Positions 11,690 to 22,839 of a DNA stretch of 64,000 bases are shown here, piece after piece. Position 1 is the first letter of the stretch. Every line of letters begins with the position of its first letter. The position numbers and the translations under genes are program-made. Source of the stretch: Dillenia suffruticosa (lineage: Eukaryota > Streptophyta > Magnoliopsida > Dilleniales > Dilleniaceae); assembly GCA_033439265.1 (NCBI GenBank), contig JAVTVX010000026.1, positions 7,317,001-7,381,000 of the forward strand. Reading direction: 5' to 3'. Under the pieces are notes generated by a model. That model saw only the letters and a program-made list of their open reading frames with translations, was not told the origin of the DNA and did no database searches.

Positions 11690-12165
11690 CCGCCGGATCG
11701 TGGCGGGGGAGGCGCCGCAGCGCCTCCCCCGCTGAGATCCGGCCACAGAGGCCGGATCTCGGACGGGATGGCCCTGCCCGCATCTTCGCGGGCGGGGCCG
11801 ACCGGGGGAGGGGCAGCGCCCCTCCCCCGGCCTGCTTTCAACGGCGGGGGAGGCGCCGCTGCGCCTCCCCCGCGGAGATCCGGCCACAGAGGCCGGATCT
11901 CGTACGGGATGGCCCCGCCCACATCTACGCAGGCGGGGCCGACCTGGGGAGGGCAGCGCCCCTCCCCCGGGCTGCTTTCAACCGCGGGGGAGGCGCCGCA
12001 GCGCCTCCCCCGCTGAGATCCGGCCGACGGGATGGCCCCGCCCGCATGTACGCGGGCGGGGCCCACCGGGGGAGGGGCAGCGCGCTGCCCCTCCCCTGGG
12101 CTGCTTTCAACGGCGGAGGAGGCGCCGCAGCGCCTCCCCCGCTGAGATCCGGCCGACGGGATGAT
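11690..12165. repeat. GC-rich tandem array of hairpin units
   Basis: Four units of 129-141 bp recur (GGCGCC anchors at 11,711, 11,852, 11,992 and 12,121). A typical unit contains up to four strong inverted repeats: GCGGGGGAGGCGC with its complement, GAGATCCGGCC with its complement across ACAGA, GGCCCTGCCCGC with a near-complement, and CCGGGGGAGGGGC with its complement. Long open frames occur on both strands here, but they are low-complexity products of the repeat and overlap in five frames, so I do not call them genes. Position and composition recall the GC-rich downstream control region of maize En/Spm, which is a target of methylation. Confidence 0.9.
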
Positions 12166-12830
12166 TTTGGGATCATATATTTGATCCTTATATATATCCT
12201 TCTAAATAAGTTGAATATAAGGTAACTATACTCTCCTAGTTAATTTTATAGAAATTAATTCACTTATATATATTTGATCATATTGGATGTTCTGGAAGTT
12301 ATCAAGTACTATCAGCCTAGAAGACAACTTAGACATTCTTGAATACTCTCTTTTTAGACAAAAAAATTTAATAAAATTAAATAAGTGAGGATACAGTAAA
12401 AAATTTAGTTTACATAATCTCAATCATATCTTGGATATTATATATAAAATTAGTTTGTAACTAATTGTTTTCCTACTCTTATGATATTTTTTGTGCTGGA
12501 TTAGTTAAAAAGAAAAAAGAAAACAATATATAGTGATATACAAAGATGGGGACTGATTTGTAATATTTAAAAGCTATTACAACATTTCTTGGGTTATTTC
12601 TGAAAAAATTACAAAATTTGCACAAAATCCGAGAAATGCGTTCTCCCTCCCCCCCAAAGTACCATGATTATATTTTTTTTAATTAAAAAAAAAGTTATTT
12701 CTCCCATGAATGATAAATTATGATAAAGTAAAAATAATTTCAAAAATAATTCTAAATAACATTAATGGTTTTGCATTGCAGATGTGTTTGCGTTGATCGG
12801 ACGTGTTGTTCGATTAGAGGGGAGAAATTC

Positions 12831-15800
12831 ATGTCTTCAAGCGGTCGAGGTATATATTTTTTTTCGTATATTTTATTTTATTTTCTTTGTTTTATATCCC
12901 TTATTCTTAGTTTCAATGTATGTATGTTGTGAATTCGTGAAATGCAATAGTTCTAAATTATTTTGTTATTTTTCCGACTCAACGTTTTTATATTTGTTAA
13001 ATTTTCTGAAAATATGTTAAATAATTTTAAAATGTTTTGTTATTAGATGTTCTTTATTTCTTATTAATGTTATTTTTTCAGTATAATATATAGTTTGTTA
13101 ATATATTAATTTATTAATATTTTATAATATTTATTTTTTTTAACAGCGACAATGCAAAACGAAAGAAATTGGATGTATAATAAAAATTTACCTGATCGTC
13201 GTGGTTTAACTGATGAGTTTATTTGTGGGGTGGAACAATTCTTGAATTTCGCTACTAGTAAAGTTGAGTTTATGGATGGAAATAAGTTAAGGTGTCCGTG
13301 TAGAAAGTGTGGTAATGGCAAATTTCATGTATGTGATAAAGTTAGGGAACATCTTTGTAAATTTGGTTTTACTTTAAATTACTACAATTGGACTTGTCAT
13401 GGTGAAGCGTTTATATCTGATGAAGAGTATGTGCGAAATTTGGATTATTCAAGTAGAGGGGATAACAATTGTTATGATCAGTTAAATCCATATCAGCAGA
13501 TGGTATTTGATGCAGCAGGTCAAAATTTTTTTCCCCAAACAAACTATGCAAGTTCTAGTTCTGTACCAACAAATCAAGATGTACCTACAAGTTATGCAAC
13601 ACCATTGGAGGGGGTAGAAGCAACATGTGTCGATGAGAATGTGCAAGATGAGAATTATTTGTCTAACCAATTTCAAGAAATGTTGAGAGCTGCAGATGAA
13701 CCGTTATGGGTTGGTTGTGACACCCACACTAAATTGTCATTAACGGCTAGAATGTTAAATGTTAAGGCCGAGCATAATATGTCTGAGAATTGCTTCAATG
13801 ATATTGTTCAAGTAATGAGAGAAGTATTGCCTCATGATCATATATAATGCCGAATGACTTTTATAGTATGAAAAAATTGGTGAATGACTTGAGGCTTCCG
13901 GTGGAAAGAATTGATGTTTGCATAAATGGTTGCATGTTGTTTTGGGGAGCTGATGAAAATGTACAATTTTGTAAATTCTGTAACCAAAGTAGGTACAAGA
14001 TTACTAGGACAGCAGGTCGTACTGAGCGACGTAAACCATTCAAGCAAATGTTTTATTTGCCCTTGACTCCTAGATTGCAAAGACTTTATGCATCGAAAGC
14101 TACTGCTGAATATATGACTTGGCATGCAAATCATCAAACAGAGGAAGGGTTAATGTGTCATCCTTCGGATACAGAGGTGTGGAAAAATATTGATATGACA
14201 TATCCTGAATTTGCAAGAGAGACTCGAAACATTAGGTTAGGTCTTTGTGCTGATGGCTTTGCTCCATTTGGAAAATCGGGAAAAAGTTATTCATGTTGGC
14301 CAGTGATATTAACTCCTTATAATTTTCCTCCGGGTATGTGTATGAAAACACCATATATGTTTTTGACATTGGTTATACCGGGCCCGCAAAATTCGAAGAA
14401 GTTGATTGATGTTTATATGCAACCATTGATTGCGGAGTTAAAACAGTTATGGGATAACGGTGTTCTTACGTATGATGTTAACACTGAGCAGATGTTTGTA
14501 ATGAAAGCAATTCTTCTTTGGACGATAAATGACTTCCCAGCTTATGGCATGCTATCGGGATGGAGTACTGCTGGGGTTTTAGGATGTCCAATATGTATGG
14601 AGAGATCTAAGTCATTCAGATTGAAATATGGTAAGAAGGCGAGTTATTTTGATTGTCATAGACAATTTTTGCCACGAAATCATAAATATAGAAGAAATAA
14701 AGATGAATTTACGAAAAATAAATTTGAAAAAACACCTCCTCCGTTGAGATTAACTGGTCAACAAATTTGGGAGCAAGTGTCTCAATTTCCATCTGCGATT
14801 GAAGACCCACATGGTACAACGTACGGATATGGAAGTGTACATAAATGGACCAAACGGAGTATATTTTGGGATTTACCATATTGGAAGACCCATCTGATTC
14901 ATCATAATCTCGATTTGATGCATATCGAGAAAAATGTTTTCGATAATCTGATTAATATATTGATGGATGTCTCTGGAAAATCGAAAGATAACTTGAATGC
15001 GAGAAAAGATATGCGGCTTCTTTGTAATCGGCCTACACTTGATGCGGATGGAAGTAGTAAGGGACCAAAACCAAAGGCAATTTATACAATAAATAAGGAT
15101 CAGAGACGGAAAGTTTGTGAATGGTTGAAATCCCTTAGATTTCCTGATGGTTATGCCTCAAATCTTGGGAGATGTGTAGATATGAAAGAATGCAAGTTGA
15201 TTGGTTTGAAAAGTCATGATTGTCACATATTTATGGAAAGATTGATTCCGATTGCTTTTAAGGAACTATTACTAGATTTTGTATGGGCCGTCATTACAAA
15301 GTTAAGTATTTTCCTGCATGATATTTGCTCGACAGTATTAAAGGAATCACATATGGCGAAATTTGAGAGAGATATCCCTATCATTTTATGTAATTTAGAA
15401 AGGATTTTTCCTCCTTCATTTTTTGATTCTATGGAACACCTTTTGGTTCACTTGCCTTATGAGGCCAGAGTTGCAGGTCCCGTCCAATATCGATGGATGT
15501 ATCCATTTGAAAGGTAACTTTTGCACATTCTCATCATTATAATATTTATAGTGCATGTCAATGTACTCAATTTATTATATATCATTTTCTGATACACTTT
15601 TTATTCCATATCAATTAGATTTTTATATCACTTGAAGAGAAAAGTGAAAAATAAGGCACGGGTTGAAGCATCTATTGTTAATGCATACATTGCGGAGGAA
15701 GTGACAACTTTTGCTTCATATTATTTCGAGCCTCATGTCCAGTGTAAGAGACGGCGCGCCGGTAGAAATGATGAGGGTCATGTTGATCCTAAATTAAAAT

Positions 15801-16906
15801 CATTCTCTATTTTCAACTATCTCGGTCGACCAAGTGGGTCATGTAAGGTTAGATATTTAACTGTGAAAGAATGGCGGACAGCCCATACATATATTTTACT
15901 GAACTGTCCAGAAGTTACGCCATACTTCGAGTAAGTCCTTTTTTCTCAAATATTAAAAATGTGTTCTTTATTTGATAAAATTGTTGACATAAATCGTGTT
16001 CTTTAATCGTAGGATTTTTCAACATTCACGGTCTGAACTATCGATGCATGAGTTCAATCGTGTGTGCGATGAAGATTTTGCAGCATGGTTCAAAACATAT
16101 GTTAGTTTTACGAAATTTAAATTTTAAATCTAATTGATTATTAAAAAAATAACACATTTATTTTACTTAAGGTTCAATGTAATCAAGATCAAGTTGAACA
16201 AGAATTGTTACTTAATCTGTCATGGGGTCCAAATTCGACGGTGCGAACTTCGCCATCGTATTTTATAAACGGGTATAATTTTCACACTCAAGAATATGGA
16301 ACCGGAAAAGCTACTATGAATAGTGGTGTTTGTGTTCAGTCATCCAACGATGGAGGTGTAAAAGATGAGTTCTATGGTTTGTTGGATGAAATTATAGAGG
16401 TTGAGTACACTGGAGCAGAGTTGCGAGTCGTTTTATTTATGTGCCAATGGTTTGACCCCGTAAAAGGGATGAATGTGCATCCAAAATTTAAGTTGGTTGA
16501 TATAAATCATAAAAAATTTTATAAAATATATGAACCATTCGTATTGGCACAACAAGCGATTCAAGTGTATTATGCTTCATATCCTAGTTTGAAACGTGAC
16601 AAAATTGATTGGTGGGCTGTTTGTAAAACGAAAGCACGAAAGAAAATTGAGGAACATTGGGAAGACATGGCATATCAACAAATGGAAGTTGCCACTACGT
16701 TTCAGACTAAGGAATATATTATTCCAACATTACGAGATCCACATGGAGTAATGATAGATGTGGATCAAAATGAAATTCATGAGTCTGGCGATGAAGAACC
16801 TGATTTGGAGACAGATGATGAAGATGAGGATGAAGATGAGGAAGAATTTGATGTTGAAGACTCTGATAATGAGGATGATGATGACAATAATGACTTTGAT
16901 TTTTGA
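12831..16906 (+). pseudogene. CACTA transposase TnpD-like, one frameshift
   Basis: This is the putative catalytic transposase of the CACTA element. Predicted exons are 12,831-12,849, 13,147-15,513, 15,619-15,930, 16,013-16,100 and 16,172-16,906; all junctions are GT-AG and keep frame. In order, it shows a transposase-associated domain (PF13963-like, about 13,180-13,410, with CPCRKC and a CHGE end), Transposase_21 (PF02992-like, about 14,190-14,860, including GFAPFGKS and LGCPICM), DUF4218 (PF13960-like, about 15,180-15,650, including LPYEARVAGPVQYRWMYPFE) and DUF4216 (PF13952-like, about 16,370-16,600). It ends in a very acidic tail. The frame breaks in exon 2 at TATAATG: the first frame stops at 13,845-13,847 and the second opens with an overlapping ATG at 13,847. 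Protein similarity continues straight across, so an extra TA in a TA run is likely. Confidence 0.9.
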
Positions 16907-17118
16907 TCGTCGGTAAGTTTTTTTTTTTAAACTTTATTATAATTGTCTAACATCATATGAAAATTTTTTTGACTGTTTTCATGTGAAAATACATTTAGAT
17001 TTGTATTTTAAATTTCTCAATTTGTATGTTATATTTAGTGCCTCATGTTTCAATTTCGAAATATTATTTGCTAATATATTTTCTTTTTTTATAGATCATT
17101 TCTGAGGACAATTTAAAT

Positions 17119-19335
17119 ATGGTATGTTTCTTCATATACTCTATTATATTTTTTATAATCATTCAATATTCATTGCTTGCGAGAAAAAACTCTTGTTACA
17201 GTTTCAACGTGGAGGACATAGACGATCTTCTAATGCAAGACCAAACTCTTCGGCGTCACCGTCCGTTTCAGCTGCACCTTCCCATGCCCCTTCGCCTTGT
17301 ACTGATATACCTTCACCGTTTCCATCCGTTGCACCTTCAATTGTACCTTCAATGCAAGATTCACACGTTGAAGGGGAAGATACGCGAGAGGTGATATCCC
17401 CTTGTGGAGATTCGTAAGTATTACATTTTGAAATATTATCACAATTTATTAGTTTATTTAAAAATTTTTTTTACTAACCATTTTTTTATTTCTAATTTTA
17501 TGATAGATTCACAAATTCTATGTATGTTATTCATGAGCTGAATAGAATCATTAACAACCATTGGGGAGGAGCATCGATGTCATACACAAGTACTCCAGAT
17601 GATATCAAAGAGCTATGGTGGAGAGAATTCAAGGTAAATGAGGTCTCTAAATTTAAATATACAATTCAGTGTATAAATTAAATATAACAACTTTTTTTTT
17701 TTAGCGAAAGTTCAATTGGGATGAGACCGAGGAGCTTGAAATAAGAAGAATATTTAAAAAAAAAATGCGGTCATCACATCCGAGGTGTACTGAATCATGC
17801 CAAAAAGAGCCGAAAGAAGCCACATTGCATCACCGAAGAAAATTGGCTCAACATTTTAAATTTTTGGGATTCCGATGAGAGCCAACGAAGGAGTGAGCAA
17901 AATAAAATAAATCGAGCTTATAATTCTGGGGAATCATCTGCTACTTATGCGGGAGGCTCAATCAATATTGATGAGTATAGAATTAGAATGGTAATTTGGT
18001 TCAATTACCATTCTTTTGTATTTAATTCATTTATTTTTTCATTAATTCATCTAACGGTGTTTTGTTTTTAGACCAAGGAAATGGGATCACCGCCATCATT
18101 TAGAGAGACTTTCGCACGGACTTTTCAGAAAAAAGACAAGAGCTGGAGTGGGGAGAGAGCTAGAACGGTTATGGTATGTAATTTTAAAATTTTAAATTGT
18201 TTTATAAAAACTTTTATTTGAACATATTATGCTCAATTTATCATCACAACATTATAATAAGAATTTAATAGATTTGTCAATTCCAATAATTTCTCAAATA
18301 CTTAAATTGAACTTTTCATTTCAAATTCATATATATATATATATTTTTCATTATAAAATAAAATTTGAAAATAGATAATATCAAATTTGTTACGTCCATT
18401 CCAAATGGTTGGTTCATTATGTCACGTATAGTATAATTTTTTCCTTTATTCAATCTGTTATATTTTCAAACTCGTAATAGTAGTCGAATTTAATTTCAAT
18501 TACAACACTCCTCATTATCTAAATATCATTTTAATGGATTAAGCAACAAAATATATAATTATAAGTATGTGTAATTTTAATTCCATAAGTGTATTAAATT
18601 TATAATATTTGATTGACAAAGATAATTTTTGTGTCTTATTGCTTACTGTCAATCGCTTAATGAGAAATACAATTTTGTATTCTTACTTTATTTGTTAGAT
18701 TTTTTAGAAATTTGTTCAACTGTTAATTGACACTTCTCAATTTCGTTGGATATTTTAGTATATTGTTATTTCATTTTTCTTTTAATTTCTTATACGATAA
18801 TGCAGGAGAAATATGACCAGCTTCTACTTAGAAATTCTAGTGGTAGTGATGATGCTGCAACGTCTGAGCCATCTGTTAATGATATGACTTTATGGCTCGA
18901 GGCAACTGGTGGAGCAAAGAAGGGAAGAGTACTTGGGATGGGCTCGTTGAGCAGAACTTGCAGACTCAGTGGTCTAAGTTCTTCCGGCCATACACCAGTA
19001 AGAGCAGAATTAATGCAAATGAACCAAGAGCTGAGCCACATGAAGGAGCTGTTAGCACAAAAAGACAATGAACTTCAATGCGCGTAGAACAGCAGCGAAG
19101 AGACAATGAAATTCAAGCCATGCGCGTTGAACAGCTGCGAAGAGACAATGAATTTGAAGAGTTTCGCGCACAACAGAGGCTTATAATGCAGCATCTTCAG
19201 CTAGTCTCCGCTTCAAGTTCGATTCCCCCTTCTCTATCTCCTCCAAATGATGGTGATGATGATTTTGACATATTTGGTGATGGTGATGGTGGCGGTGACG
19301 GTAATGGTGATGATGATGGTGATAATATTTCTTGA
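17119..19335 (+). pseudogene. CACTA TnpA-like gene (Transposase_24), two frame breaks
   Basis: This is the second gene of the CACTA element, a plant Ptta/En/Spm protein (PF03004-like) expected to bind the subterminal repeats. Predicted exons with GT-AG junctions are 17,119-17,121 (start codon only), 17,202-17,413, 17,508-17,633, 17,705-17,990, 18,072-18,173 and 18,806-19,335. The N-terminus is serine/proline-rich, followed by a conserved basic core (NWDETEELEIRRIF, later ENWLNILNFW), then SPPSFRETFARTFQKKDKSW. A C-terminal coiled coil contains a repeated MRVEQ-RRDNE unit, and the protein ends in a Gly/Asp-rich tail. Break one is a run of ten A (17,756-17,765) where nine would keep frame; the out-of-frame stop follows near 17,877. 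Break two is an apparent 4-bp loss near 19,078 between the two coiled-coil repeats, giving a stop at 19,085. Confidence 0.85.
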
Positions 19336-19679
19336 AACAATTTTTATTTCACGTTTATTTTTAATTAGACTTCTCATTAGAATTTCATTTATACTTCTAC
19401 AAATTCGATATTCTATAACTTATTTAGTACTGTTTAATATTATTTCATGACGATGGTAGTGTTTTTTTAATTATTATTTCATTCATACTATTATATGGTC
19501 AGTTATTTGAATTAGTAGATACTGCATAAATTTCGTATTCATGGCTGTTCGATGGTACCCTGGATGATTTGTTGATGATGATGTTGGTGGTTTAGCTTAT
19601 AAACTGGTTGGTTGAAACTATCAGGGAGGAATATGATATATATGGAAATTTGGTGCAAATATTAAACAAATTAAATTTT

Positions 19680-20364
19680 TTTGTCGCAAATTTTCTATAT
19701 TCGTCGCTGATTTTGACATTCGTTGCAAAATTTGTTGCTGAATTTTTTAGATTTCGTTGCAAAATTCGTCGCAAAAGCCGAAGCTGATTTTGTCGCAGAA
19801 TTGCGACAAATTATCTCACAAAAAAATTTTGTCGCAAATTGCGACGAAAATAAATTCGTCGCAGATTTTGTTGTAGATTTTGCAACAAAAAACTATTCAA
19901 AATTTGTCGCTAATTTGTGACAAAAATTATTCGTCGTTGTGTTGGTCGCTAAATTGCAACAAAAAATTTGTTGATGCTAATTTATCCTCCAGCTGAGAAA
20001 TTTGAAACATACTATTTTGTCGCAAAATTGGTCGAAAAATTGCAACAAAAAATAATTGGTTGCTAAATTGTGCAACAATTTTTGCAACAAATATTTTATT
20101 GTTGGAAATTTTTCCGACGAAATGTTTCGTCGCAAATTTTGTCGGAAATTTGCAACTAAAAAGTTTTGGTTGCTAATGTTTGCGACGAATTTTGCGACGA
20201 ACTATAATCGGTCGCTAATTGGCGACAAATTTCATATTTTTTGTCGAAAAATTTTGCGACGAGTTATTAGCGACAAATTCTGGTTTGTCGAAAAATTGGT
20301 TGCTAAATAATTTAGCGACGAATTTTTCTTAACTTTTCGTCGCAAAATTTGTGGCTAAATACAA
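19680..20364. repeat. Right subterminal array of the CACTA element
   Basis: Many AT-rich copies of TTTGTCGCAAATT, TTGCGACAAA and TTTCGTCGC lie in both orientations up to the right terminal repeat. They share the GCGACRAA core with the left array but are AT-rich and irregularly spaced, unlike the GC-rich, regular 31-bp period on the left. Confidence 0.88.
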
Positions 20365-20378
20365 GTTTTTTTGTAGTG
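20365..20378 (-). repeat. CACTA right terminal inverted repeat
   Basis: This is the exact reverse complement of the left terminus, followed by the TAA target duplication. Confidence 0.97.
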
Positions 20379-20381
20379 TAA

Positions 20382-20838
20382 GCGTAACAATGGTCGACTA
20401 ATGCAACAAAGTAATCAACAAAGTACATCTAGAGTCAGACAAATAAGGCACATTCAAAAAGATGTAGTCGACTATAATTAAATATAAGTTGACTAATTAT
20501 TTGTAGAAATATATTAATAATCGACTAGGCATAATAAGTTGTCGACACAATAGAATTAAAATTTGAAATTAAAATTTGATAACTGACAGAATACTAATAT
20601 TAGTCGACATATTATTTCTAATGTTCACTTTTGCAAAAAAGCAAACAAGCAGTTGAAGTATTAACAGTTCATTAATGGCTAACGTTCGAAAGTTTCATTA
20701 ATGGCAAACGTTCAAAATCTCAACAATTATAATAGATCAATTATTTGAAGTAGTAAATGAGGTTATAAAAATTTCACCAGATTTTCATAAAAGATTTGAT
20801 GAAACCAACAAGTTTGATCACGATAAGAAATTGTAGTT
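20382..20838. repeat. GTCGAC-motif array, locus A (right part)
   Basis: It continues the array interrupted by the CACTA insertion, with TGGTCGACTAA, TAGTCGACTAT, ATCGACTAGG and TAGTCGACATA at irregular spacing. Two TTCATTAATGG-type words near 20,667 and 20,696 resemble, in inverse orientation, the ATTAATG/AACGTT words preceding the array at locus B. The locus appears cut by the LTR element starting at 20,839. Confidence 0.6.
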
Positions 20839-21428
20839 TGTCTCTGCTTGCGCCTGGGCATACAGAAACCCTAATTTTCTTATGGAGAGATTATATGAGA
20901 TTTTCTGAGATTATAGAAATTGTAGTAGTAGACTTTTTATAGTTTCAGAAACTTTTGAGATAGAAGAATTCCAGTTATTGTCGTGGAAAATAGGGGAGTC
21001 TCCGTTATTAAGAGATTACTTCCCTAATCTGGAAAGATCATGATAGATTCGTATCGGATCAAGAAAGGTTTAAACTCAATAAAGATTTAGTTTCTTATCA
21101 GGTAATTACAACTTAGACTCTTCACGTAATAGGAATTATTTCCATAGTAGTCGAGGGGACAGAGAGGTTGGAAAGATGACAGGCTAAGGGCCTGGTGAAC
21201 AGACTATGCCGAGTGATTGAGAGAGAAACACTCGATCAAGAGGGTGCATTCCTAAAAGGTGGTTTGCTCGATGTGAACCGAGAGGTCGCTTAGTGGATTG
21301 CGGGCTCCATGATTGATTGTGGGCCCATTAGGCTTTATGGTAATGGTCTATCAAACTTATTTACAGGCTCCACTTTTGATTGTGGGCCGGTTAGATTTCA
21401 TGATAATGGATTGTTGAACTATGTACCA
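20839..21428 (-). repeat. Left LTR (3' LTR of minus-strand element)
   Basis: It aligns with 25,446-26,059 over nearly its full length, sharing TGTCTCTGCTT at one edge and CCTAAAAGGTGGTT and ACCGAGAGGTCGCTTAGT inside. It lacks a short segment with GTGCCGGAAGGTTCC present in the right copy, and differs by many substitutions, so the insertion is old. Confidence 0.85.
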
Positions 21429-21469
21429 TATTTACCCCTAATCTTTATGTCATTTGTTAAAATGAACGG

Positions 21470-22500
21470 GTGAACATGGCTCACGAGATTTCTCTACCAA
21501 TGTATAAAGAGTACGTTCGGTGTGGTTTGAAAGTGCTCGGCCTAAATATTTTGTCTGAAATTTTAAGAGGTTGGAATATCTTTCCGACCATGCTAATCTC
21601 CAGTGTTTGGCAATTAGTTATAGCAGTAGTGAGCCTCCTGAGTTTTTGTCACTTAGATTTCAATTTTGAAATTTTGTCTTCTATTTTTTGTTTGCAGGGA
21701 TATTTTGCTAAGGGTTCGACCAACGGCTGGATTTGCATTCAGATGAGTTTGAGTTTTGCTTGGAGGTTCTATCATAAGGAAACTATGGACAAGCAGTGGA
21801 TGGAAAAGCTCTTTTTTGTACAGTTCGAGAAGAAAGAACTGTGCCCCTCTTGTCAAGGGCCGATGGGGAGTTTGCTGTAGTGCTGAAGGCCCCTACTTGT
21901 TCTTAGCATTCTAATTTCATTCATTGTGTCGGTGATTTTTGCCAAAAGAATAGTAGGTCAATTCGAGTGGATGCATTTCTTGGCTACCAAATGTTAATAA
22001 TGGCTGGCTTATTGCTTAATGAGAAAGTAAGGATCGAAAGATCTCTTTTGGTGAAGAAGGAGATAAGTAAGTTGTTTAGTACTCTGGATGTTATTAGCAG
22101 AGGTGATCTCCAAATGGCAACTATTGATAAGGTTATGAGGATTAGGGATAAAAAAGTGGTGATAATGGGGAAAGTGCATCATAAGAAGGAGCTAGTGACA
22201 TACGTCCCATCGCCACTTTGGTCCTTGAGAAAAAATGGAGGAGGTTGGTGGTCTCCAGCATTAGTAGAGAAGAGATAGAGACCATCGACAGGGGGAGTCT
22301 CTGGTTCTAGTTTTGGCTATCAAGGGTGCTGAGAGATCGGGCCTTAAGACTAAAGCTCCTAATGTTGAGGGAGGAGATACCTCTTTTAGTGCTCCAGATG
22401 TGGGAGAGGGAGAGACTGGACCAAGAGGCAAAGTCGGATCATCCGGTGCTCTTCTGGAGTATTTACATGTCTGGAAGGGTAAAAGGGTCATCCCAAGTTA
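21470..22500 (+). pseudogene. Antisense ORF relic of the LTR element
   Basis: Open frames at 21,470-21,880, 21,967-22,278 and 22,313-22,501 follow one another on the plus strand, opposite to the element's gag. The first contains SLPMYKEYVRCGL and later FPTMLISSVWQLVI and GWICIQMS. By eye these resemble the plant 'putative gypsy type transposon' domain (PF04195). Proteins of that type occur in some plant gypsy elements as an extra gene near one LTR. Frames are broken, so it is not expected to work. The family assignment is inference. Confidence 0.5.
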
Positions 22501-22839
22501 GACAGCTCTGCTTCCTCGGCTTTTGAAAGGTTTTCTGATTGGACAAAGGATCTGAAGGAGAGGGGGACTGTGGCAGTTAGTTGTTGTAGTAGCTATTTTA
22601 GTTATATAGACATTGTTGAGGCAAGGAGGTTCATCGACAAATTGGACTTCCATCGCTCTGAGTAATATACGAATCGTCTAATGGTGGAGCAGGGTTATGA
22701 GGCTGTGATCACCCTCGGTCTCTAGGTATGATTCTTTCCTATTAAGTATTTTAGTGAATTTAGTATTCTGATCATGGCTTATATGAGTTGTTATGTTATT
22801 TGTAGTCGGCTATAATTGCTGAATTTCAAGAGTTGTAAA

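Larger units (their letters stand above)
10834..20378 (+). mobile_element. Complete CACTA (En/Spm) transposon, 9,545 bp
   Basis: The element begins CACTACAAAAAAAC and ends with its exact reverse complement. It is bounded by the 3-bp repeat TAA on both sides (10,831-10,833 and 20,379-20,381), as expected for CACTA insertion. From left to right it contains a palindromic subterminal array, a GC-rich hairpin array, a TnpD-like transposase gene, a TnpA-like gene and a right subterminal array. Intact ends argue for a fairly recent insertion. The coding frames are broken in three places, so as written it cannot encode intact proteins, though two of the lesions lie in low-complexity tracts where assembly error is possible. 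It landed in the middle of a GTCGAC array. Confidence 0.97.

Noticed and set aside
11515..12225. Long Ala/Gly/Arg/Pro-rich open frames on both strands (up to 236 codons)
   Set aside because: They come from the GC-rich tandem array, overlap in five frames, and have no domain; the repeat itself explains their openness.
19592..20310. Short frames rich in FVAKFATKN-type repeats
   Set aside because: They are translations of the right subterminal GCGACAAA repeats of the CACTA element.
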